A DNA stretch of 64,000 nt, taken from Acholoe squamosa (taxonomy: Eukaryota; Annelida; Polychaeta; Phyllodocida; Polynoidae). Every line of letters starts with the position of its first letter. The first letter of the stretch is position 1. This document shows, piece after piece, positions 1 to 9,347 of the stretch. The translations under genes were made by a program, and so were the position numbers. The stretch is taken from assembly GCA_949317995.1 (NCBI GenBank), contig OX439047.1:1040501-1104500 (forward strand), in the 5' to 3' direction. The notes beneath the pieces are model-generated. The model saw nothing but the letters and a program-made list of their open reading frames with translations, was not told where the DNA came from and ran no database searches.

Positions 1-1372
1 TGTCCTTATTGAATATGTCATGCACACAATTGCAAGTCCTGTAGATTTCTCACAAAAATTGGCCTAAAGTTCAATCATATGCAGCATTAGCCAATAGCAT
101 TGGTAAGTTCACAGGTGTAAGGATATTTCACAGAAAATCCAAATACCAGGAAATAATAGAACTATGGTCTGCCGACCTCTCAAATAGAGGTGGGGGGGAC
201 ACCATAGAATTCCCCCTTTTTTTATTTGAATTTCCAAAAAGATGTGGGGGGCACCATACACAGGTCCACCTCAGAATGCCAGAAATCAAAGTTGATAGTG
301 GCTATTTTCCTCATTTTTTTTTATTTGGGGGGGCACTGTAGACAGGTCTACCCCACAATGCCACAAATCAAACAAGTTGATATTGGCTAATCCTCAACAC
401 AGTATAAGACACAAAATTATTGGCCTCAATATAATTATAGAAAATGCCAGATACCTTGGGCCATTGGCTGTTTAGCTATTTTCCACTATTGAGAGCCATT
501 ATGTCCAAGGAGAATTCAAAATGACAGCCAAACCACATGGGCAGAAAGTACCGAACCCCAAACTAATTAATTTTTCAAAAATTGACAAAAATGATTGTCC
601 CACTGATATGTCAATAATTGTCAGTCACTTTCCAGTAATTTGTTACTGTGAGATAGTTCAAGAATATTAAGGATGGCTTGGATTGTAAATTCAAATCAGT
701 GGACCATGAGGCCTTAACTGCCAGATCCAAGATGGCTACTCTGTAGGATTCCAGTAATCCTTATTAGTGGCAGCTTGACCCAGTTCCTCCAAGACAGGGC
801 AAAGTTTACAACACTTGGCCAAAGTTGGTGAAAAACACACAGAAATGATGGCCCCAGTGTGGTAACAAAAATAAATTCAATGGTTTCTCAGAATATAGAG
901 TTCTTGTGAGCAGATGAATTAAAGATATGCTCACTGTACACAAAGAAGTGATGGGGGAGGCTGAGGGGATTCCTCCTGGCTTCCTCGACAACTTTCACAA
1001 AAACAGTTCTGGTGCCCACAGGTTTTGTAGACACACAGTTTATCCACAAGGGCAAGTACTCCTGGCACCAAATGTGAGACTTTCACATATGACCCCTTAA
1101 TATCAGAGTAACTTACCTTGAAGATATAGGAGAGACAACTCCAGCACCTGTGTAGTGGTCTGCAGTCAGCTCTAAAGTGTGGGAATCTCGCCTCAATAGC
1201 CCGCGCATCGGGCCCGCAGTTGATACTTGACTCAGTATTGGGTCACTAGTTTGTCATACTACTTGACCCTTGTGATTTTGTATGGTTTTACAGGACTGGC
1301 ATTAGAGTTTTTTTTACAGTATAATTACTTTCTATTTGTATCCAATAACACCAGTAATTTCCACATGTCCAC
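1..1372. other. Intergenic sequence, no gene recognised
   Basis: AT-rich DNA with G-runs and no convincing coding frame. The one open frame on the minus strand near 806-991 has no family resemblance and no splice support. The stretch holds a weak direct repeat (244-395). At 1,111-1,120 there is a good match to a minus-strand splice donor (CAAG before GTAAGT), but the sequence upstream of it on that strand does not give a recognisable exon. Confidence 0.5.
244..395. repeat. Two imperfect ~84-bp direct repeats
   Basis: The segment starting TGGGGGGCACCATACACAGG near 244 recurs, diverged, near 325 as GGGGGGGCACTGTAGACAGG. Both copies continue through AATGCCA-AAATCAAA and GTTGATA-TGGCTA. This is an old two-copy tandem duplication of unknown origin. 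Confidence 0.6.
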
Positions 1373-1597
1373 TTAACCCTTTAAGGGCCGCTGATGCAGG
1401 TATGCATCATTCCGATTGCTCTCCAGCACTTCATTGGAGCATCATGCCGACCCTACGGGGTTGATACATAAACTCCTGGAGGGTCGGCATGATGCTCCAA
1501 TGAAGTGCTGGTGAGCAGTCTCACCAGCATTTTATTGGTGCATCATGACGACCCATGGGCATGATGCATTAATGCATCAGCGGCCCTTAAAGGGTAA
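1373..1597. mobile_element. piggyBac-type MITE with nested hairpins
   Basis: A ~222-bp non-coding palindromic element. The left end reads TTAACCCTTTAAGGGCCGCT and the right end is its near-perfect inverse, giving terminal inverted repeats of about 25 bp that continue less perfectly to about 40 bp. The left end carries TTAA, the target duplicated by piggyBac elements; the right flank has a one-base variant (GTAA). Inside, 1,418-1,454 and 1,480-1,516 form a 37-bp inverted pair with a single mismatch. A third, diverged copy of that arm follows at about 1,518-1,555. No transposase is present, so it would depend on an autonomous relative. The family assignment rests on TTAA plus the CCCTTT ends. 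Confidence 0.7.
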
Positions 1598-1681
1598 CAT
1601 GCATAACTGTGAATGTGATGATAACATGGATTGATGTCATTATAATAAATGGGTACTTACATGTAATTATAGCCCGGTCTT

Positions 1682-1780
1682 CGAACAGACATCACATGCA
1701 TCTAGCTCGCACCACTGATCGTATCTCGGCCGTAACGCTATGGGGAATAAAATCACTGGTAGTGCTATAGGCAGGTGATT
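1682..1780 (-). repeat. Left arm of a ~98-bp dispersed inverted repeat
   Basis: The reverse complement of this stretch matches 3,294-3,391 at roughly 85% by eye, including AATCACCTGCCTATAG, GATTTTATTCC, GGCCGAGATA, GTGGTGCGAGCTAGA and GTGATGTCTGTTC. It lies 85 bp from the right end of the MITE. It may be the end of an unidentified non-autonomous transposon. Confidence 0.7.
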
Positions 1781-3293
1781 ACAATCAGGCAGCTGTTACA
1801 GGAGGGTGATTTCAGTAGGGTGACTGGAGCGTGAGGTTCATTCCCCCTCCTCTGTGTGACACTATAGTAATCGGCAAGTTTATAGAAGCTTGCAATTTTG
1901 AATAGGGACCATGTGGAGATATCTAGCAACTTGGATAATTCTAAACCATACACAAAGGATAAGCCTAAATTCAGATACTTTCATGGGGAAATCTATTAAC
2001 AAAGTTTAAGTTCGATGCCTGTTTTACCTTTGCGTCAGGTCAATTCTTGCCTACTTTATGAACCTGACACTTGGGAAAATGATCAACATTTAACAACAAA
2101 TCAGCATTTTAACAAGATTCTTTCTTTTTTTAATATATGTACTCTGTTCAGGCTATCCGCCTATTTATTTTATAATCACCTAGAGCAATTATTTACACTA
2201 TACATAAAAATGAGCAATTATTTCTGTTCCAAAAATGTGCTTGAAAAGAGCCCTTTTAAGGTCGAGAGTCATGAGAAAAATGTTAACAAGGGAATAAAAA
2301 CGAAACTGCTAGAAACAGCTTTAAAATAGATGAACAGAATGTTTTTGGAGTCATTATGATAAAGGCCAGCGTCAAAGGTTGGCAGACAATTTTCTGGGGT
2401 TTAATTGGGCCCCTTTTTCCCAAGTTTGCAGTATAACATCACCCACCAGCTGGGCACAGTGACTGGTATCTCAGATGCTTGTCTATGTAAGTGTCTGGAT
2501 ATTTGATACCTACAATAATCACTAGGTGGTAGGCCTGTACCATAGCCAAGCTATGTGAAACATGCCAGTTCCAATATGGAGTCTCAGATCTGTGCCATAG
2601 CCAGGCTATGTGAAACATGCCAGTTCCAATAATGGAGTCTCAGATCTGTGCCATAGCCAGGCTATGTGAAACATGCCAGTTCCAATATGGAGTCTCAGAT
2701 CTGTGCCATAGCCAGGCTATGTGAAACATGCCAGTTCCAATATGGAGTCTCAGATCTGTGCCATAGCCAGGCTATGTGAAACATGCCAGTTCCAATATCG
2801 AGTCTCAGATCTGTGCCATAGCCAGGCTATGTGAAACATGCCAGTTCCAATATCGAGTCTCAGATCTGTCTGAAAGGGATCAGTGGTGAGGTGTTTTTAA
2901 TTAGTTGTAGTTTGGCCTTTAGTTAGTTTATCAACCTAACATAATATTTTATCAAATGTCAATATCAGGCCTACAGGTGCATGGTAATTGTTTGTCATAT
3001 CGTTTTCAAAGAACCCTCCTGCCACCTCGTTTTGAGGTCCAACTAGGTCAAGAAGTCATGACATCACACACAGTGATGGCGGCTGACCGGCGGCCACAGG
3101 CGGCCGCCAGTGTGCAGTTTTAGTGGAAGTACAAAGATTAGGGATTAATAGTGAACCAAATAATCATGCTCAAAGCTCTAATAGAACTAGAAACATTTAA
3201 AGGGCTAATGATGCTGTCCGTATGTCATCCACCAGTGACTGACAGCTGCCAGTTGGCCGTGAATCGGGGTTTGGTTTTTGTATACAAAGATAA
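1781..3293. other. Sequence between inverted repeats, no gene recognised
   Basis: Apart from the 55-bp array, nothing here is assignable. A 104-codon plus-strand frame at 2,015-2,329 starts at an ATG, but its composition (Asn, Lys, Phe and Leu rich) is what AT-rich DNA gives by chance, and no domain is visible. A short GC-rich patch near 3,067-3,115 (GATGGCGGC and CAGGCGGCCGCC) resembles promoter-type CpG DNA, but no gene can be attached to it. Confidence 0.4.
2540..2870 (+). repeat. 55-bp tandem repeat, six copies
   Basis: Units start at 2,540, 2,595, 2,651, 2,706, 2,761 and 2,816, so the period is 55 bp (one unit is 56). Each unit begins with a hairpin-capable palindrome, CATAGCCAGGCTATG, then ACATGCCAGTTCCAATAT and GAGTCTCAGATCTGTG. 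Units are nearly identical, so the expansion is recent. The first unit is slightly diverged (CATAGCCAAGCTATG). Confidence 0.95.
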
Positions 3294-3391
3294 AATCACC
3301 TGCCTATAGCCCTACCGATGATTTTATTCCTCATAGTGTTAAGGCCGAGATAAGATGAGTGGTGCGAGCTAGAGGCACGTGATGTCTGTTC
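3294..3391 (+). repeat. Right arm of the ~98-bp dispersed inverted repeat
   Basis: This is the partner of 1,682-1,780 in opposite orientation, with about 1.5 kb between the arms. It lies 70 bp from a fragment of the same MITE family, as the left arm lies next to the full MITE. The intervening spacers do not match each other. Confidence 0.7.
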
Positions 3392-3461
3392 AGAGGGGAC
3401 TTATAGTGGACCTTTCTAAGATGGTGACCTAAACAGCTGTTGGCATCACGCGGGGATAGGC

Positions 3462-3523
3462 TGTATCATGACGACCCACGGGCATGATACATTCATGCAT
3501 CAGCGGGGGCCCTAAGGGGTTAA
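3462..3523 (+). mobile_element. Right-end fragment of the piggyBac-type MITE
   Basis: The sequence ATCATGACGACCCACGGGCA followed by CATGCATCAGCGG and CCTAAGGGGTTAA matches the last ~60 bp of the MITE at 1,373-1,597. It ends in an intact TTAA (3,520-3,523), which supports the TTAA-type assignment. The left part of this copy is absent. Confidence 0.65.
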
Positions 3524-3765
3524 GTGTCAAACCTGCCCTACCTTCTCCTTATTCCACGTGGAACAAACCGATTACTCTACTTTTTCTGATTTTATCCTCC
3601 ATACAGGCAGTAAAAGGTTAAAGAAAGAGACAAGCCAATTTTCATGATGACCTCTTTTGATTGTATTTTCATTAAATAAAAATAAACTTGTCCTTTCCTT
3701 TAAGGCGTTAAATCTGTCCTACCATTACTTTATTCTACCTGGAACCAATTACTCTACCGTGTCTA
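3518..3765 (+). repeat. Two diverged direct repeats about 190 bp apart
   Basis: The segment at about 3,518-3,582 (GTTAAGTGTCAAACCTGCCC ... ATTACTCTAC) recurs at about 3,707-3,760 (GTTAAATCTGTCCTACC ... AATTACTCTACCG). The copies are imperfect and old. The DNA between them and on to about 4,030 shows no gene. Confidence 0.5.
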
Positions 3766-4029
3766 ATTATAACAATTACATTTCTTTTTGTCTCCACTAA
3801 TTTCCACACCACTTACGTAAATCTTTGACAATTTGATAAAAGGCCTACATGGGGGTATACAAGGTACGCGCACATGTATACACCATCGACTAAGACAACA
3901 CTGTATAAGGAGATATTATTGATATTTTCCCGGTACTGTTTTAAAGTAGTATAGAAGGTACCGATATACCGGTATTATCCCATGATTCTATACTTCAGCG
4001 TTGGGGGGAAAAAAGGAGTTATACATATT

Positions 4030-4744
4030 TTTGAGTTCGAAAATAGTTTTATTGAACTCCTCACCTAATATGTACATAAAGTGGTAGATGAAGCTCACTT
4101 ATTACAATGTACTCTCTAGATTTGAGTATTCATCATCCATCCACAAACATAAACTGATATCAAACATATACAACTTCTTACGACACCATCTATTAGTATA
4201 CACATACATTAAAGACAACACATAGACAATGATGATACAAATGGATGACAAACACAGGTGAGTTATGACTTACGATACAGACATGGGCATTAACACACAT
4301 AACAAAAGTAGACAGCCCTAGCAAGAGAAATTTATCCATAGCTATCAATGTATCACGTTCTGGGAGTTGTTAAAAGAATTTGCACAGAGTATGAATCCGG
4401 ATTCTACAATTCTACAGGTTAAACCGGTACCACATAAATGTCAATGTCTCCACATATTTGGTTATCAGGAGTTAGATAACAATGACCATGACAGTAAAAT
4501 CAAGTGAATTGAAATGATACAACATGAATATCAGGGAACCTCCAGAAATCTACACCAAGAGACCAAACTAATTCGATACCGTATATATAGTGTCAAACCA
4601 CTGCCTCCAGACCAGATGGCTTCAGTTAATCCACAATGTCATGCAATAACCAAACTAACTGCTCAATGGTGCCTCCTAGCCAGTCAGCTCCAACTTGTAG
4701 TAGCTCAGTACATTCCACAAAAGTGAGTATATCAGTATCTCAGT
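4030..4744 (-). other. Probable 3' UTR of the minus-strand host gene
   Basis: On the minus strand this stretch follows the stop codon at 4,745-4,747 and runs into an AATAAA signal at 4,048-4,053. It has no coding frame on that strand. A 70-codon plus-strand frame at 4,514-4,726 lies inside it and looks like chance. The exact cleavage site is not visible; the boundary is placed about 20 bases past the signal. Confidence 0.45.
4048..4053 (-). promoter_or_regulatory. Poly(A) signal AATAAA
   Basis: The plus strand reads TTTATT, so the minus strand reads AATAAA. It lies about 690 bases downstream of the stop codon of the minus-strand exon, a normal 3' UTR length for an animal gene. Confidence 0.45.
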
Positions 4745-4936
4745 TTAGTCACCGTCATCTGAATCACTGCTAATATCAGTGAAACAGTTACTGTCTTCAT
4801 CAATGCACTCATACATATCATCCATATCAAAGTCAACAGTGTCATTTCCAGGATTATCATTCAAAACTTTCAGGTTTCCCAAAGCGTACCCTCTGGTTAA
4901 ACTTAAGTTTACTCTCGGAGTTTTGATACCATGACC
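4745..4936 (-). CDS. Probable last coding exon of an unidentified host gene
   Basis: On the minus strand a pyrimidine-rich tract ends in TTTTTATTAG just before 4,936, a good splice acceptor. From there a frame of exactly 64 codons runs open to TAA at 4,745-4,747. The 63 residues begin GHGIKTPRVNLSL and become strongly acidic, with DTVDFDMDDMYECIDED followed by the tail TDISSDSDDGD. That tail would suit CK2 phosphorylation or a SUMO-binding motif, but this is only pattern likeness. There is no ATG at the acceptor, so earlier exons must lie upstream (higher coordinates), possibly beyond the satellite. I do not recognise the protein. Support comes from acceptor, open frame, biased composition, stop and AATAAA occurring in the right order. 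Confidence 0.5.
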   Translation of the reverse strand, partial: GHGIKTPRVNLSLTRGYALGNLKVLNDNPGNDTVDFDMDDMYECIDEDSNCFTDISSDSDDGD

Positions 4937-5287
4937 CTAATAAAAACTACAAAAATGAACCCCTATATAATGGGGACTTTTTATAGCCAGACAACTTCAG
5001 ACGTTTAACCAAAAATTTAATTTTTGATGTCGATCTCATGTTTATATCACTGCTATAAGGGTAAATGTAATCTGGCTTCCTTGAGTTCTAATACATCAAT
5101 GTCAACAGCATCTTGTCTCTTCTCCGATTTAGTTTTGGGACGTCAGAGCACTCATGCATCTCATCAACAGATAGTTTCTCTCATAGCGGTCTATAACATG
5201 TTCTTAAGCCTCTATTCTGCAATCCTTGGGCCTTTTTAAAGCTATCATCATTGCAACCTGAATAAAAAAAAAGCTACAATAATCGAA
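4937..5287. other. Probable intron or intergenic DNA upstream of the exon
   Basis: No complete gene is seen. On the minus strand, short frames around 5,090-5,165 would encode VDEMHECSD and, in another frame, QDAVDIDV. These resemble MDDMYECID and NDTVDFDM of the exon at 4,745-4,936, but the order is swapped and the frames differ. It may be a decayed copy or chance. A plus-strand frame of 71 codons at 5,024-5,239 overlaps and is judged spurious. Confidence 0.35.
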
Positions 5288-5673
5288 CATTTATATGGGG
5301 CCATCCACAAATGACGTCATGCTAGAGGGGGGAGGAGGGGGGACCAGGACCAGACTGAGACATCACTTTATAAGGAGTTAAACATTTATATGGGGGCCAT
5401 CCACAAATGACGTCATGCTGGAGGGGGAGGAGGGGGGACCAGGACCAGACTGAGACATCACTGTATAAGGAGATATACATTTATATGGGGACGTCCACAA
5501 ATGACATCATGCTGGTGGGGGTAGGAGGGGGGATCAGGACCAGACTGAGACATCACTTTATAAGGAGTTATACATTTATATGGGGCCATCCACAAATGAC
5601 GTCATACTAGAGCGGGGAGGAGGGGGGGACTAGGACCAGACTGAGACATCACTTTATAAGGAGTTATACATTT
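5288..5673 (+). repeat. 95-bp tandem repeat with CRE-like sites, four copies
   Basis: Units begin CATTTATATGGGG at 5,288, 5,383, 5,478 and 5,573, and the next unit start is near 5,669. Each has CATCCACAAATGACGTCAT (or a close variant), a G-rich tract, then CAGACTGAGACATCACT and TATAAGGAG. Units 1, 2 and 4 contain ATGACGTCAT, the full palindromic CRE/ATF site; unit 3 has ATGACATCAT. The array ends about 150 bp before the satellite. Confidence 0.9.
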
Positions 5674-5820
5674 GGCTATGGATTGCTTTAGCCCCCTCTT
5701 AAAATACGGATTCTGAAGAGAGCAAACGGAATAACCATGTAATGTGCTAACACTTTAATTTCGTTTGCACTTTAAATCACCTATATGACTCAGGGTTATT
5801 CAGTGAGGGGGCTTGAGAAA
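5674..5820. other. Junction DNA between 95-bp array and satellite
   Basis: Mostly unique sequence. TTTAGCCCCCTCTTAAAA near 5,686-5,703 may be a remnant of the satellite palindrome, but the rest does not align to the monomer. No gene is seen. Confidence 0.4.
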
Positions 5821-6269
5821 AGGGATTAGCCCCCTAGGGGGCTAAACTCTTAGTATATACAGTGCACAGCCACTGAATGCACCCTAAATCAAGGTAGACA
5901 CTTAAAACCACATGAAAGTACGTTTACATGGTGCTGCCACCTTTAAGATTGCCATGCCTCCACCCACTTAGCTTGAAAGGACCCATATTTTACATTTCTG
6001 TGGGAGGTAGGGGGTTAACCAAAAGGTCACCAGGGGATTAGCCCCCTAGGGGGCTAAACTCGTAGTATATATAGACACAGCACCTCAAATACCACCCTAT
6101 ATATCCATAGGATATTAAAACATCCAAGGGATGCAGGGTCAGGTGAAAAGGGCCTCTTTTGGGGAGAGAGGAGAGAAAAAGGGGCTTGGAGTCTTTTTGG
6201 GGTAATACATACTTATTTCAAAATGTATAGGTTCTGGTTTTATGTTGGCACTGCAGGTGCCCTTGGTAT
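5821..6269 (+). repeat. Edge monomer of the satellite, ancestral short form
   Basis: This is the leftmost and most diverged satellite unit. It has perfect palindromes at 5,826-5,845 and 6,038-6,057. The first stands where the other monomers have the decayed GGGGCCGGCTAAACTCATGG core, so that core was once a full palindrome. After the second palindrome the sequence goes straight to GTAGTATATATAGACACAGC, the version found after the last palindrome in other monomers. One ~230-bp segment is therefore absent. The unit is interrupted at 6,269 by the LTR-like insertion and continues at 9,506. Confidence 0.85.
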
Positions 6270-7086
6270 TGTGACGAGAACGCATGGCGTTGACCGCTCC
6301 CATACCTTGCCGAGCTGCCCCAGCCCTCCCCCCGGTGATCTGCCACTCTTCACGGGAGCCCTGTCCACAGTTACCCCTATTTTCACCAATGCAGCGACCT
6401 TCTTTCCCACATCAATCTCACAAATCTACACTAAGACAATTTTTATGTCATAGTCAGGGCGGTGGACTGGAAGTTTAGGCACCCCTACCAACCTTTGTTT
6501 AGTTTGTATTCTTTAGTTTAGGGGTATATTTTGATGAAACAGTGACAGTACTCCAGCTTCCTTCTTCACCCTGTCACTTGTGGACAGGGACTGAAGTAAC
6601 CGGTCCCGCACGCGGGGCCCTGTTTCTACCCAAGCTTTGTAAAATATGCCTTATCTGCACAAAGTCACACAATTTAAAGTAGCACTATGGTTAGATATGA
6701 CTTTACTTAAAGTAGCCTCTTTAGTTTTATTGACAAAATATTAGTGCAAACCACTGTATTTTTAAGTCAACTGACAGCCTGATCTGGACTGGGAAAATAG
6801 AGGCAGTGGCCATTTTGGCCCCAAGCCAGTCCCCAAATTTGGCACCCCCAGTATGGCAAATTCGGGACATATTTACATAATTCAAGTAGTGACTCCCACT
6901 AACTTGGGGTCATAGACCATTATGGCATTGTTGTATTTTAAGAAATTGTCTCATTATTCCATAAATTCAGACTGAAATTCCAGGCAATCAGGGCAGCCCT
7001 GTCAGGGCTCTGTTGGGCCCTATGGGGTCCTGTTAGGCCCTTCCCCATTGGCTGGGGCTGGTCAGGTGGTAAGGCCCAGCCAAGCT

Positions 7087-7096
7087 CTATATAAGC
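7087..7096 (+). promoter_or_regulatory. TATA box of the LTR-like element
   Basis: CTATATAAGC, followed about 25-30 bases later by a CAGTCAGGCAG stretch that could hold the start site. It fits the U3/R boundary of an LTR. Confidence 0.5.
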
Positions 7097-7136
7097 AGTC
7101 CAGCCTGCTCAGTCAGGCAGAACCAAACTGGCTCTC

Positions 7137-8690
7137 ACCACACACACTGCCAACTAGGAGCAAACTCACCACACACACTGCCAACTAGGAGCAATTCACC
7201 ACCAACTCACCACACACACTGCCAACTAGGAGCAACTCACCACCAGCTCACCACTCCCTGCTAACTAGGAGCAACTCACCACCAACTCACCACACACACT
7301 GCTTACTAGGAGCAACTCACCACCAGCTCACCACTCCCTGCTAACTAGGAGCAACTCACCACCAACTCACCACTCCCTGCTAACTAGGAGCAACTCACCA
7401 CCAACTCACCACTCCCTGCTAACTAGGAGCAACTCACCACCAGCTCACCACTCCCTGCTAACTAGGAGCAACTCACCACCAGCTCACCACTCCCTGCTAA
7501 CTAGGAGCAACTCACCACCAACTCACCACTCCCTGCTAACTAGGAGCAACTCACCACAAGCTCACCACTCCCTGCTAACTAGGAGCAACTCACCACCAGC
7601 TCACCACTCCCTGCTAACTAGGAGCAACTCACCACCAACTCACCACACACACTGCTAACTAGGAGCAACTCACCACCAACTCACCACTCCCTGCTTACTA
7701 GGAGCAACTCACCACCAGCTCACCACTCCCTGCTAACTAGGAGCAACTAACCACCAGCTCACCACTCCCTGCTAACTAGGAACAACTCACCACCAGCTCA
7801 CCACTCCCTGCTAACTAGGAGCAACTCACCACCAACTCACCACACACACTGCTAACTAGGAGCAACTCACCACCAGCTCACCACTCCCTGCTAACTAGGA
7901 GCAACTCACCACCAACTCACCACTCCCTGCTAACTAGGAGCAACTCACCACCAACTCACCACTCCCTGCTAACTAGGAGCAACTCACCACCAACTCACCA
8001 CTCCCTGCTAACTAGGAGCAACTCACCACCAGCTCACCACTCCCTGCTAACTAGGAGCAACTCACCACCAGCTCACCACTCCCTGCTAACTAGGAGCAAC
8101 TCACCACCAACTCACCACACACACTGCTAACTAGGAGCAACTCACCACCAACTCACCACTCTCTGCTAACTAGGAGCAACTCACCACACACACTGCTAAT
8201 TAGGAGCAACTCACCACCAGCTCACCACTCCCTGCTAACTAGGAGCAACTCACCACCAACTCACCACACACACTGCTAACTAGGAGCAACTCACCACCAG
8301 CTCACCACTCCCTGCTAACTAGGAGCAACTCACCACCAGCTCACCACTCCCTGCTAACTAGGAGCAACTCACCACCAGCTCACCACTCCCTGCTAACTAG
8401 GAGCAACTCACCACCAACTCACCACACACACTGCTAATTAGGAGCAACTCACCACCAACTCACCACTCCCTGCTTACTACGGGCAACTCACCACCAACTC
8501 ACCACTCCCTGCTAACTAGGAGCAACTCACCACCAACTCACCACTCCCTGCTAATTAGGAGCAACTCACCACCAACTCACCACACACACTGCTAATTAGG
8601 AGCAACTCACCACCAACTCACCACTCCCTGCTAACTAGGAGCAACTCACCACCAGCTCACCACTCCCTGCTAACTAGGAGCAACTGCCAA
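7137..8690 (+). repeat. 39-bp minisatellite, about 40 copies
   Basis: The unit is CTAACTAGGAGCAACTCACC followed by ACCAACTCACCACTCCCTG; for example, starts at 7,341 and 7,380. A 41-bp variant with CACACACACTG in place of CACTCCCTG is interspersed many times, and some units have CAGCTCACC for CAACTCACC. The mixture of variants suggests repeated slippage or unequal exchange. Because 39- and 41-bp units alternate, no reading frame stays open across it. Confidence 0.95.
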
Positions 8691-9024
8691 CTCACCAAAA
8701 GTTGCCAGCCAGGAGCAACTCACACCTCCCGCCCCACCAGGTGTCAACTCCAAGGTATGGAACCTTTCTTCCCTCAGTAACTCGCCTCCGGATCCATCCC
8801 ACTGGAACCGAACAACTTTAACATGAGTCCAAATCACTCAACCAAACGCTGTGTCGCACTTTCTCGGGTCCACCCCACTGGAACCAAACAACTTTACCAT
8901 GAATCCGAATCGCTCAACCGAACACCTTCAATGCAGGGCAGGTCACCCCAGCTCCACCCAGCACCGACGTGCCCCGGCAAGAGTCGTTCAACTTCTACGG
9001 ACCATCCCTAGCTCGGCTATTTAC

Positions 9025-9285
9025 GTTGGGCTTAGCGGAGACTTGGCCCCTATCCATAGTATCACATACGTGTGGGCTTAGCGATGTCCTGGCCCCATCA
9101 ACTTTAACTTTATTTATGTTGGGCTTGGCGGAGACCTGGCCCCTATCCATAGTATCACATACGTGTGGGCTTAGCGATGTCCTGGCCCCATCAACTTTAA
9201 CTTTATTTATGTTGGGCTTGGCGGAGACCTGGCCCTTTCCATAGTTATAACGTACGTGTGGGCTTAGCAATGTCCTGGCCCGTTT
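9025..9285 (+). repeat. 93-bp tandem repeat, nearly three copies
   Basis: Units start GTTGGGCTT at 9,025, 9,118 and 9,211, with GGAGAC-TGGCCC, CATAGTATCACATACGTGTG and TTAGCGATGTCCTGGCCC in each. As 93 is a multiple of three, frames run open on both strands, which makes two overlapping 91-codon frames that are repeat artefacts. Confidence 0.9.
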
Positions 9286-9341
9286 TATATAGAAATATAG
9301 TGTAACTGATAGAGACCACCAGGTTGACTATTTTACTTTAG

Positions 9342-9347
9342 AATAAA
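9342..9347 (+). promoter_or_regulatory. AATAAA signal of the LTR-like element
   Basis: AATAAA about 160 bp before the TACA end of the element, where an LTR polyadenylation signal would be expected. Confidence 0.45.

Noticed and set aside
806-991. 61-codon minus-strand frame
   Set aside because: Short, no recognisable motif, no promoter or splice support.
1111-1260. Possible U1 snRNA or tRNA-derived SINE (ACTTACC near 1,111; GTGGGAATCTCG near 1,177)
   Set aside because: The two U1-like words are far too close together for U1, the rest does not match, and the A and B box likeness is partial. The ACTTAC could equally be a minus-strand splice donor, for which no exon is clear.
2015-2329. 104-codon plus-strand frame starting at ATG
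   Set aside because: Composition is that of AT-rich random sequence, with no domain, no neighbouring exon signals and no homology I recognise.
5407-5610. 67-codon frame with repeated residues
   Set aside because: It is a read-through of the 95-bp tandem repeat.
6223-6478. Two overlapping plus-strand frames of 64-76 codons
   Set aside because: They span the junction between satellite and LTR-like element and have no coding features.
8969-9270. Overlapping 91-codon frames on both strands with a 31-residue internal repeat
   Set aside because: They exist because the 93-bp tandem unit is a multiple of three; they lie inside the LTR-like element and have no other coding sign.
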